DNA of 31,467 nt from Cloacibacillus sp. GTDB taxonomy: Bacteria > Synergistota > Synergistia > Synergistales > Synergistaceae. The notes beneath the pieces were generated by a model, which did not search any database, was not told where the DNA came from, and worked only from the letters and a program-made list of their open reading frames with translations. Position 1 is the first letter of the stretch, and the number at the start of each line of letters is the position of its first letter. Location of the stretch: NCBI RefSeq assembly GCF_020860125.1, contig NZ_JAJBUX010000106.1:1-31467 (forward strand). Direction: 5' to 3'. Of this stretch, positions 6,597 to 13,118 are shown piece by piece. Both the position numbers and the translations under genes were made by a program.

Positions 6597-7565
6597 ATGA
6601 TCGAAATCAATAATCTGGGGAAATATTTCGGCGACCATAAGGTGCTCTCCGACATCTCCCTTGAGGTGAAGAAGGGCGACGTATTCGGCATCGTCGGCCA
6701 CTCGGGGGCGGGAAAATCGACGCTCCTGCGCTGTCTGAACGGCCTCGAAAGCTACAGCGAGGGCAGCGTGCGCGTCGGCGGCAAAGAGGTAAAGGAGCTT
6801 AACGAAAATGAGCTGAAGCTCCTGCGCCGCGATATGGGGATGATTTTCCAGAATTTCAACCTCATGAACAGAAAGGATGTCTATGAGAACATCCTTTTCC
6901 CTCTCAAGGTATGGGGCACCCTTAAAAACGAGGCGACGGCGCGCGCCGACGAGCTGCTCGAACTGGTCGGCCTCACGGGGAAAAAGCATGAGAAGGTGCG
7001 CAACCTGAGCGGCGGGCAGAAGCAGCGCGTCGGCATCGCCAGGGCGCTCGCGCTGAACCCCGAGATACTGCTCTGCGACGAGGCCACCTCGGCGCTCGAC
7101 CCCAAGACGACGATCTCGATCCTCGAACTGCTGATGGATATCAATAAAAAACTCAACGTCACCATCATCGTCGTCACGCACCAGATGGAGGTCGTAAAGA
7201 TGATCTGCAACAAGGTCATCATCCTCGACGGCGGCGAGATCGTCGCCTCCGGCGAGACCGACAAGCTCTTCCTCGCCCCCGGCGAGGAGCTGCGCAAGCT
7301 CATCACGGACGACTACGCCGTCATCCCCTCCGGCACCAACATCCGCCTGATGTTCCCGCGCGAGGTCGCCAACGACAGCATCATCACGAATATGGCGCGC
7401 GACCTTGACATCAACTTCTCCATCGTCGGCGGGCGCATCGAAAAGTACCGCGAGACGGTGATGGGCTTCCTCATCATAAACGTCGCCGACGGGGACGTGG
7501 CGAATATCGAAAAATGGCTTGGAGAAAACAAGATGTACTGGGAGGTAATGAAAGATGGGCAGTGA
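6597..7565 (+). CDS. metN: D/L-methionine ABC transporter ATP-binding protein MetN
   Basis: Cytoplasmic ATPase that powers methionine import with MetI and MetQ. The Walker A motif GHSGAGKST is at residues 34-42, the Q-loop in GMIFQNFNLM (81-90), the signature LSGGQ at 137-141, Walker B ILLCDEA at 157-163, and the H-loop histidine in VTHQME. The C-terminal 80 or so residues (from about 245) look like the NIL domain, which binds methionine and inhibits the transporter when internal methionine is high. The start is ATG 6597, with AAGGA about nine bases upstream; it gives 322 residues. Longer readings of the frame run back into the terminator and are unlikely. It overlaps metI by 11 bases, indicating translational coupling. 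Expression is probably set by the upstream attenuator. Confidence 0.95.
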   Translation: MIEINNLGKYFGDHKVLSDISLEVKKGDVFGIVGHSGAGKSTLLRCLNGLESYSEGSVRVGGKEVKELNENELKLLRRDMGMIFQNFNLMNRKDVYENILFPLKVWGTLKNEATARADELLELVGLTGKKHEKVRNLSGGQKQRVGIARALALNPEILLCDEATSALDPKTTISILELLMDINKKLNVTIIVVTHQMEVVKMICNKVIILDGGEIVASGETDKLFLAPGEELRKLITDDYAVIPSGTNIRLMFPREVANDSIITNMARDLDINFSIVGGRIEKYRETVMGFLIINVADGDVANIEKWLGENKMYWEVMKDGQ

Positions 7566-8190
7566 GCTTGTAGCGGCGCTTTGGGAAACTATATATATGG
7601 TGGTCGTCTCCACCTTCTTCTCGGGGATATTCGGCTCCGGCGTGGCGATCCTGATGATAATCACGGGGCCGAACGGACTGAAGCCCAACAAGGCCGTATA
7701 CGGCGTGCTCGACGTGGCGGTGAACCTGCTTCGCTCCTTCCCCTTCATCATCCTGCTGATCGCGATCATCCCGCTTACGCGCCTCATCGCCGGTACCTCT
7801 ATCGGCAGCACCGCCTCGATAGTGCCGCTGACGATCGCGGCGACGCCCTTCGTGGCGCGCCTCATGGAGGGCAGCCTGCTTGAAGTCGACCGCGGCGTCG
7901 TGGAGGCGGCGAGATCATTCGGGGCCTCCACCACGCAGATCATCTTCGGCGTGATGATAAAAGAGGCGATGCCCGCGCTAGTCCTCAACTGGGCGATCGT
8001 CGCGATAAACCTCCTCGGCTACTCCGCAATGGCGGGCGTCGTCGGCGGGGGCGGACTCGGCGACCTTGCGATAAAGTACGGCTACAACCGTTTCCAGACA
8101 GACGTAATGGTATACTCCGTCGCGATCCTCATCGTGATCGTCCAGGTGATCCAGTACGCCGGAAACTATGTCTACGAGAAGATCAGATAA
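7555..8190 (+). CDS. metI: Methionine ABC transporter permease MetI
   Basis: Inner-membrane permease of the MetNIQ importer, 211 residues and the family's normal size, with about five membrane helices starting around residues 10-35. The EAA loop that docks onto MetN is visible as VEAARSFGASTTQIIFGVMI. The motif SIGSTASIVPLTIAATPFVARLMEG is also characteristic of MetI, but only its first part is needed for recognition. The start overlaps the end of metN and has GGAGGT (7541-7546) eight bases upstream. Its stop is followed by a 159-bp gap before metQ. Confidence 0.93.
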   Translation: MGSELVAALWETIYMVVVSTFFSGIFGSGVAILMIITGPNGLKPNKAVYGVLDVAVNLLRSFPFIILLIAIIPLTRLIAGTSIGSTASIVPLTIAATPFVARLMEGSLLEVDRGVVEAARSFGASTTQIIFGVMIKEAMPALVLNWAIVAINLLGYSAMAGVVGGGGLGDLAIKYGYNRFQTDVMVYSVAILIVIVQVIQYAGNYVYEKIR

Positions 8191-8349
8191 CGGAGGTGGT
8201 GTCGAATAGAATATGAAATGAGCACCACGCGCCTAAAGCAGGAGCCTGTCCGTTTAGCGGCTGACACATCTAATCAGCGGAATATGCGTTAGTAGTTATT
8301 TAGGTAAAACGAACTTAAATAAAAAAATCAAAAGGAGAGTAAAAAAACA
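8191..8349 (+). other. metI-metQ intergenic region with a candidate hairpin
   Basis: Within an otherwise tightly packed operon this 159-bp gap holds an imperfect hairpin at about 8229-8260. Its outer arms read CGCCTAAA and TTTAGCGG (the first C bulged), with an inner palindrome CAGGAGCCTG. The gap ends in an A-rich stretch with AAGGAGAG before metQ. Such hairpins often block 3' exonuclease or adjust the ratio of binding protein to permease. No clear promoter was found for metQ alone. Confidence 0.4.
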
Positions 8350-9129
8350 ATGAAAAAAATCGCACTCGCACTTCTCGTCGCACTCATCATCCCCGCCACC
8401 GCCTTCGCCGCCGGCAAAGAGATCAAGGTCGGAGTCACCCCCTTCCCTCACAAGGACCTCATGAACGTCGTCAAAGAGCTCGTCGCAAAGGACGGCTATG
8501 ACCTTAAGATCGTAGAATTCACCGACTACGTGACACCGAACACCGCGCTCGCCGAAAAGGCCCTCGACGCTAACTTCTTCCAGCACATCCCCTATCTCGA
8601 GAACACCAACAAAGAGAGAGGCTACGATCTCGTTTGGGTCGCGAAGATACACATCGAACCGCTTGGACTCTACTCAAAGAAGATCAAGAAGATAGACGAA
8701 CTCAAGAACGGCGCGCAGATAGCGATCCCCAACGACGCGACGAACTGCGCCCGCGCCCTGCGCCTGCTTGAGAAGAGCGGCCTTATCAAGGTCAAAGCCG
8801 GAGAGCTTGTGACGGCGAAGGACATCACCGAGAACCCGAAGAACCTCAAGATCCGCGAACTTGACGCCGCCCAGCTTCCCCGCACCCTTCAGGATGTCGA
8901 GGCCGCCGTCATCAACACCAACTTCGCCGGCGAAGCTGGCCTCATCCCCGCCAAAGACGCGATCGTGATCGAGGGCAAAGACTCCCCCTACGCGAACGTC
9001 CTCGTAGTGCGCGGCGCGGATAAGGACAGCCCCGCGGTGAAGGCGCTCGTGAAGGCCTCCAACTCCAAAGAGGTCAAAGACTACATCAACAAGAATCTCG
9101 TGCCGAAGGGCATCGTCCCCGCGTTCTAA
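8350..9129 (+). CDS. metQ: Methionine-binding periplasmic protein MetQ (NlpA family)
   Basis: Solute-binding component that delivers methionine to MetI. The signal peptide MKKIALALLVALIIPATAFA ends in AFA-A, and the mature protein begins with the family stretch EIKVGVTPFPHKDLMN. Other family landmarks are YVTPNTALAEKALDANFFQH, the lobe-hinge segment AQIAIPNDATNCARALRLL, and VVRGADKDSP near the end. The length (259 residues) is normal for MetQ. There is no cysteine at the cleavage site, so unlike the lipoproteins of Gram-positives and E. coli MetQ it should be soluble in the periplasm. The start has a good AAGGAGAG site. It is the last gene of the operon. Confidence 0.93.
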   Translation: MKKIALALLVALIIPATAFAAGKEIKVGVTPFPHKDLMNVVKELVAKDGYDLKIVEFTDYVTPNTALAEKALDANFFQHIPYLENTNKERGYDLVWVAKIHIEPLGLYSKKIKKIDELKNGAQIAIPNDATNCARALRLLEKSGLIKVKAGELVTAKDITENPKNLKIRELDAAQLPRTLQDVEAAVINTNFAGEAGLIPAKDAIVIEGKDSPYANVLVVRGADKDSPAVKALVKASNSKEVKDYINKNLVPKGIVPAF

Positions 9130-9180
9130 AAACACCAAATCCCCGGCTTAACGCCGAGGCGGAGAATCTAAAGAAAAACC

Positions 9181-9212
9181 GGCGCCCTCCTATCTGTATT
9201 CGGGAGGGCGTC
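9181..9212 (+). terminator. Possible terminator after metQ
   Basis: CGCCCTCC (9183-9190) pairs perfectly with GGAGGGCG (9203-9210), extended by a G-C and a G-U pair, around a 12-nt loop. The following bases are only modestly T-rich (TCATTCTAT), so it may be weak. It is 50 nt past the metQ stop. Confidence 0.5.
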
Positions 9213-9255
9213 ATTCTATCGAACGGGCAGCTGACAAACGATGGCTTGTCTTAAC

Positions 9256-9286
9256 ATAGGCGGCCTGTCCGGCCATAGCCGCCTAT
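9256..9286. terminator. Inverted repeat at the end of the convergent DMT gene
   Basis: ATAGGCGGC (9256-9264) and GCCGCCTAT (9278-9286) form a perfect 9-bp stem overlapping the stop codon of the permease gene at 9283. It lacks a strong T-run on either strand. A role as transcript barrier or stabiliser between convergent operons is a guess from position. Confidence 0.4.
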
Positions 9287-10161
9287 AAGGTCACCAGTAT
9301 CGAACCTCCGACCGCCAGCGCGATCCCCGCCCACTGCGAGGGGCGTATCCTCTCCTTATAGACAAACATCGCGAGTATCGAGGCGATTATCGGGTTTGAG
9401 GCCCCTATCGGCGTGGCGACGGCGGGAGATACATACTCTAGCGCGCGCGAATAAAACCAGGCGCCGAAACCCAGCGAGCATATCCCCGCCAGCAGGCCGT
9501 AGAGCGAATCCCTCTTGAGAAAGGCCCGCCAGGCGTTAAGATCTTTCTTGACCACAAGCACGCGAAAAAACCAAATCAGAAAGGCGAGCGTAAAAAAGGT
9601 AACGCCGCGCCCCAGCACGATCGTCGCGGGAGAGAACCCCTCCACAAGCAGCTCTTTATTGAAGACCAGCCCCGCGGCCCAAAAAATACTGGCAAGGAAG
9701 GCATAGACGAGGCCGGAGACGGAGAGCTTTCCCTCGTCCTTGTCCGAATGGCAGAGCAAAGCGACGCCGGCGACGACAAAGAGCGTGCCGGTGATTATTG
9801 TCAGCGTAAGCGGCGAACCGAAGAAGAGATGCGAGGCAAGCGCGACAAGAATCGGGTAGGAGCTCGCTATCGCCGAACCGCGCGCGACGCCGAGCCGGTG
9901 CAGCGCGAAAAATAGAAAGACGTCGCCGATGACGTTATTGCAGAGCACGAGAGCGGCAAAAATCAGCGCCTCAGAGGCTCCCAGCCGCGCCACATCCGCC
10001 CCGTGTACGAAAGAGACCAGCCCGACGGCGCAGAGCAGGCCGCCGCAGGAGCGCATCAGCGACATCTCCGATGCGTCCAGCCCCTTTATCCCCCGCAGCA
10101 GGAAAGAGGTACTGCCCCAACAAAAACAGGTAACTACACTTAGAAAAATTCCATAAAGCAC
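9283..10161 (-). CDS. DMT-superfamily (EamA) transporter
   Basis: Inner-membrane permease of the drug/metabolite transporter group, with 292 residues and about ten membrane helices. Two EamA halves are visible: the first begins GIFLSVVTCFCWGSTSFLLRG, the second near AFLASIFWAAGLVFNKELL. Each ends in a pattern such as SYPILVALASHLFFGSPLT and ASNPIIASILAMFVYKERI, which is characteristic of the family. The substrate cannot be read from the sequence; relatives export amino acids or other metabolites. The start is GTG at 10161 with only a weak GGTGA upstream, so the exact start is less certain. It faces metQ and diverges from the gene at 10294. Its position beside the methionine importer does not prove a shared role. 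Confidence 0.88.
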   Translation of the reverse strand: MLYGIFLSVVTCFCWGSTSFLLRGIKGLDASEMSLMRSCGGLLCAVGLVSFVHGADVARLGASEALIFAALVLCNNVIGDVFLFFALHRLGVARGSAIASSYPILVALASHLFFGSPLTLTIITGTLFVVAGVALLCHSDKDEGKLSVSGLVYAFLASIFWAAGLVFNKELLVEGFSPATIVLGRGVTFFTLAFLIWFFRVLVVKKDLNAWRAFLKRDSLYGLLAGICSLGFGAWFYSRALEYVSPAVATPIGASNPIIASILAMFVYKERIRPSQWAGIALAVGGSILVTL

Positions 10162-10213
10162 AATATCACCGGCATATCATAAATTTAATCGGCGCGCGGC
10201 CACACAGGCGACT

Positions 10214-10227
10214 ATATTATATAATAT
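10214..10227. promoter_or_regulatory. Palindromic divergent -10 region
   Basis: ATATTATATAATAT is a perfect 14-bp palindrome that contains TATAAT on both strands (10220-10225 on plus and the complement of 10216-10221). It lies between the divergent genes starting at 10161 and 10294. No good -35 box was found at the usual distance on either side, so activator use or simple AT-richness remain possible. Confidence 0.4.
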
Positions 10228-10293
10228 CAGAATAAACGCCGCTGTCATTACCCTGGGTGAGGCGGCGAAGCAAAAAGTAAAGAGAGGTACAGC

Positions 10294-10914
10294 ATGAAAC
10301 TGAAAAAAATAACGATAATCACCGCCTCCGCGGCAATCCTCGTCCTGGCCTTCGCGCTGCAGGCCCTCGCGATGGATTTCAGCGCCGAATTCGTCGAAAA
10401 AGACGGTGACTCCGTGCGCAAGGGGAAAATATACATGACGGGGCAAAAATCCCGCTTTGAGATGGAGGGCATGGACGAGATCGAGGTGACACGCGCCGAC
10501 AAAAAGGTGATGTGGATCATCTTCCCGAAGAAGAGGGTCTACGTGGAGGAGGAATTCTGGGGCGTTATCCCCGGAGATATCGGAGAGACCGGCGCGCCGA
10601 AGGACACGGGAGACCTCTCGCGCAAAGACCTCGGCTATGAAATGGTCGACAGCTACCGCCTGAAAAAATTCCTCGTCACCGTCAAATACAACAAAGGCGA
10701 GACCCAGGACCAATACTACGAGTGGTACCGCACCGGCTTCCCCATCCCCGTAAAAATGGAATCGATGAATGGTGCCGTCTCCTACGAATATAAGAAGATA
10801 AAGACGGCCCCTCAGGACCCCAGCCTCTTCAACGAGCCCAAAGGCTACAAAAAGATCACCATCGACGAACTGGAAAAGCTGGAGGCCGAATGGGCGAAGG
10901 ATAAAAAGAAATAA
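10294..10914 (+). CDS. Exported protein resembling DUF4412/LolA-like domains
   Basis: Exported protein of 206 residues with a signal peptide (LKKITIITASAAILVLAFAL, cleavage near 26-27). The mature part begins MDFSAEFVEKDGDSVRKGKI, then YMTGQKSRFEMEG and VMWIIFPKKRVYVEEE. This alternation of strands and the M/G-K-x-R pattern resembles periplasmic LolA-like or DUF4412 half-barrel proteins that bind hydrophobic ligands. The resemblance is by eye and the ligand is unknown. A GAGAGGT site precedes the ATG by six bases. A strong terminator follows, so it is probably a single-gene transcript. The tail is lysine-rich. Confidence 0.72.
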   Translation: MKLKKITIITASAAILVLAFALQALAMDFSAEFVEKDGDSVRKGKIYMTGQKSRFEMEGMDEIEVTRADKKVMWIIFPKKRVYVEEEFWGVIPGDIGETGAPKDTGDLSRKDLGYEMVDSYRLKKFLVTVKYNKGETQDQYYEWYRTGFPIPVKMESMNGAVSYEYKKIKTAPQDPSLFNEPKGYKKITIDELEKLEAEWAKDKKK

Positions 10915-10933
10915 GAGATACGACAAAAGGCTA

Positions 10934-10979
10934 AAAAATACGGAGGCGAAGGGCAATGCCGCTTCGCCTCCGTATTTTT
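10934..10979. terminator. Strong bidirectional intrinsic terminator
   Basis: The 5' arm 10934-10951 and 3' arm 10962-10979 are perfectly complementary over 18 bp, consisting of a GC-rich core GGAGGCGAAG/CTTCGCCTCC flanked by A5 and T5 runs. The loop is 10 nt. It lies 20 nt past the gene ending at 10914 and can function in both directions. Confidence 0.9.
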
Positions 10980-11131
10980 GACATTCCGAGGTCTGCGATA
11001 TTGAAATAAAGTGAAAAACGGCGGCGCTTATTTCCTGAACAGAAGCATTAAAGCCGACCGTCTGCACCCGTACAGATGGCAGACCCAGGGCAAACACATT
11101 AAGTCTATTAACAGAAACATTGAGCAGCCAG

Positions 11132-11287
11132 CGACGGCTGGGCGGTGGCATTTTTCGCTTTCACATGGCAGTGATAGGCCGCAGTGAACATTTACAGGAG
11201 GAAAACCGCGTCATTTTCCTTAATATTTCTAAGGTAATTTACGGCGACCGTTGTGAAAGCGCTAAAAATGACGACGCCCAGCTGGCG
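11132..11287. repeat. Imperfect long inverted repeat upstream of the toxin-antitoxin pair
   Basis: The arm 11132-11165 and the complement of 11252-11287 match closely. They share GCTGGGCG, then CATTTTT, then CGCTTTCACA, with a 2-base insertion in one arm. The 86-bp interior contains CCTTA/TAAGG (11219-11235). Open frames crossing it, such as 11120-11413, are not recognisable proteins. The gap 10980-11402 otherwise holds only a small hairpin CCTGCC/GGCAGG (11310-11326) followed by TCTTTT. The repeat could be a small mobile-element remnant. Confidence 0.5.
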
Positions 11288-11336
11288 TTGGCGGTCGGCT
11301 TTTCATGCGCCTGCCCTGCTGGCAGGTCTTTTAGTA

Positions 11337-11365
11337 TTGCGGTTGTACTGACATACGCATATAAT
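11337..11365 (+). promoter_or_regulatory. Promoter of the toxin-antitoxin operon
   Basis: TTGCGG (11337-11342), a 17-bp spacer and a perfect TATAAT (11360-11365) lie 37 bp before the antitoxin start. Antitoxin-toxin complexes normally repress such promoters, but no convincing operator dyad was picked out. Confidence 0.65.
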
Positions 11366-11402
11366 AAGAACGCAGGAAAACATTTGAAAGGAGCGATGCA
11401 CG

Positions 11403-11711
11403 ATGGCGGCTAAATCGGCAAATTTATATGCGCGAATCGAACCGGACGTTAAAGAGCAGGCGGAGGGCATACTTTCCGCGCTCGGAATCCCCGCCTCGAA
11501 CGCTATCAATATGTTTTACAAACAGATCATTCTTCATAGAGGGCTTCCCTTTGAGGTGAAGATTCCTTCCGCACGTCCAGTGGACATGAGAGCTTTATCC
11601 GAAGCGGAGGTAAATGCCGAGCTGGAAAGAGGATATGCCGACGCGAAGGCTGGGCGAACTAAACAGGCAGGCAGAGCATTTGCTGACATCCACAAAGATT
11701 ATGATCTTTGA
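11403..11711 (+). CDS. RelB/DinJ-family antitoxin
   Basis: Antitoxin of a type II toxin-antitoxin pair, 102 residues. The N-terminal half carries the ribbon-helix-helix type pattern of DinJ/RelB: SANLYARIEPDVKEQAEGIL, followed by LGIPASNAINMFYKQIILHR and GLPFEVKIP, which are near-diagnostic for the family. This part binds DNA as a dimer. The remaining C-terminal segment, rich in acidic and alanine residues, would wrap and neutralise the toxin. AGGAG sits nine bases before ATG 11403. Its last eleven bases overlap the toxin start, giving translational coupling. Such pairs are often acquired horizontally; the flanking inverted repeat fits this. Confidence 0.93.
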   Translation: MAAKSANLYARIEPDVKEQAEGILSALGIPASNAINMFYKQIILHRGLPFEVKIPSARPVDMRALSEAEVNAELERGYADAKAGRTKQAGRAFADIHKDYDL

Positions 11712-12030
11712 AATTGAAATTTCGGCGCAGGCGGATGCCGACCTCCGCGGCGTATACGAATATATCGCTTTTGAACTGCGGTCGCCTGAAAACGCCCGCG
11801 GACAGCTTGACCGCCTGGAAAAAAGCATCTTAAGCCTCAGCCAAATGCCGGAACGCTTTCGTGAATATGAGAATGAGCCATGGCACAGCCGTGGGCTACG
11901 CGTCATACCTGTCGGCAGCTACTGCGTATTTTACATTCTCAACATAGAAAAAGCCGTCGTCACAATTATCCGAGTCATGTACGGCGGCCGTGATATTGAA
12001 GCTCAGCTTAAAAAGAACGCAAAAATATAA
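11701..12030 (+). CDS. RelE/ParE-superfamily toxin
   Basis: Toxin partner of the preceding antitoxin, 109 residues from the ATG at 11701 that overlaps the antitoxin stop. Family landmarks are ISAQADADLRGVYEYIAFEL near the start, MPERFREYENEPWHSRGLR in the middle, and VFYILNIEKAVVTIIRVMYG with GGRDIEAQL at the end. RelE relatives cut mRNA at the ribosome and ParE relatives poison gyrase. This subgroup, usually paired with DinJ/RelB antitoxins and ending in a YGxRD motif, is more likely an mRNA-cleaving type, but that is not settled by the sequence. There is no clear ribosome-binding site of its own, consistent with coupled translation. Longer forms of the frame start inside the antitoxin and are less likely. 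Confidence 0.9.
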   Translation: MIFEIEISAQADADLRGVYEYIAFELRSPENARGQLDRLEKSILSLSQMPERFREYENEPWHSRGLRVIPVGSYCVFYILNIEKAVVTIIRVMYGGRDIEAQLKKNAKI

Positions 12031-12147
12031 CCGAATATTTTTCAAAAACAGCTGGAAGAACCGTGCTGTCGGAGCAAACCGCCGGCACCTCGCCCCGCTA
12101 AAAGTTAAAATAAGAGATAGCTCTCATCAAATACCGGCTGGCCGTTC

Positions 12148-13026
12148 TCACTCGCCAGGTTCCTTCGCTCTGACGCCAAGACAGAGGCCGTTTTCCAGCA
12201 CGTCGCGCCGAAGAGATTCCCAAATACGGAGACATCCGCCGGTATCCTCATCAGACGCCAAGGTCTTAATGCCGGTCCACATTTTATGGTTTATACAGGG
12301 CGCTGTTGCCGCCAGACGCGGGAAACCGATATCGTCCAGCGGTTTGCAGGGAAAGAAGCTGTACATGCCGTCTATGGGATTTTGATCGGTGGCGCTTTCA
12401 TATAAGACATATTCGCCACCTTCCGCGTTACCGTCATTAAGCAGCGGCTCGACCGTGGCCTGCCAGAAGTTTTCCGAGATCGCGCCCTCATCCTTTAATT
12501 TCCCCAGCACCTCCCTGCCGTCCCTTCTAGTAAAGGTACAAAGCGGTCGTGAGACGACGAACACCGTGTCGAAACAAAAAAGGCCGTTCACTCTGCTCCC
12601 GAAGACGATGACCGACCCCGGCAGCAGATTTCTCAAAAGAGGACTTCTTTTTTGCCGGCAATTTGAATAGAGCATATACCTGCCAAATATATAGGGGTCG
12701 GTGTTGATACATCCGGCTATTTCGCCGCAGCTCTGCCGATAGCAGGCCGGTCTTAACGTCTGAATGTACCTTGGGTAGCCATCAACATGAGGCCTGCCGC
12801 ATAATTTATTGTATTTCAGCTGCTGCTCATATTCACACCAGAACATGATCTGCGCATTTTCTTCCCCTGAAACCAAGCTATCAGTAATATAATCCCCACA
12901 GTCCTTAACAAACTTGCGTCCGTGCAGTCGGCATAGCTTTCCATCGGCCTTTTTGATGATCATCTCTTCGGTCTTCTCTCTGCCAGGATGCAGAAACTGA
13001 ATTGCCAGTCTCTCGCCTTTGTCCAT
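12148..13026 (-). CDS. Cysteine-rich protein of unknown function (292 aa)
   Basis: Function not recognised with confidence. The protein is cytoplasmic by appearance (no signal peptide or membrane helix) and has about 14 cysteines, an unusual number for its size, scattered rather than in CxxC pairs. Recognisable blocks are LHPGREKTEE near the start, then AQIMFWCEYEQQLKY, then NTDPYIFGRYMLYSNCRQ and PGSVIVFGSRVNGLFCFDT. Similar blocks exist in uncharacterised bacterial proteins, some near mobile DNA, but I cannot name a family. ATG 13026 is preferred over the GTG at 13035 because AGGGAG (13035-13040) lies eight bases before it, while the GTG overlaps that site. Its tail faces the toxin gene. 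The codon mix is less GC-biased than the met genes, suggesting possible acquisition. Confidence 0.7.
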   Translation of the reverse strand: MDKGERLAIQFLHPGREKTEEMIIKKADGKLCRLHGRKFVKDCGDYITDSLVSGEENAQIMFWCEYEQQLKYNKLCGRPHVDGYPRYIQTLRPACYRQSCGEIAGCINTDPYIFGRYMLYSNCRQKRSPLLRNLLPGSVIVFGSRVNGLFCFDTVFVVSRPLCTFTRRDGREVLGKLKDEGAISENFWQATVEPLLNDGNAEGGEYVLYESATDQNPIDGMYSFFPCKPLDDIGFPRLAATAPCINHKMWTGIKTLASDEDTGGCLRIWESLRRDVLENGLCLGVRAKEPGE

Positions 13027-13071
13027 TTGAATCACTCCCTATTGATAAGATAAAAGCTCCCAAACCCGCGG

Positions 13072-13111
13072 AAAAATGCAAACGGAGGACAGGCGGCCCA
13101 TCCTCCGTTTG
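13072..13111 (-). terminator. Intrinsic terminator of the Synergist-CTERM gene
   Basis: CAAACGGAGGA (13079-13089) pairs perfectly over 11 bp with 13101-13111 around an 11-nt loop. On the minus strand the stem is followed by a run of five T (complement of 13072-13076). It lies seven bases past the stop codon at 13119. Confidence 0.9.
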
Positions 13112-13118
13112 ACGTTAC

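Noticed and set aside
6510..7988. 492-codon open frame antisense to metN and metI
   Set aside because: It is a shadow of the GC-rich codon pattern of metN and metI; the sense strand has clear family motifs and the antisense text does not.
11120..11413. 97-codon open frame upstream of the antitoxin
   Set aside because: It starts at a TTG without a ribosome-binding site, crosses the inverted repeat, the promoter and the antitoxin start, and has no recognisable domain.
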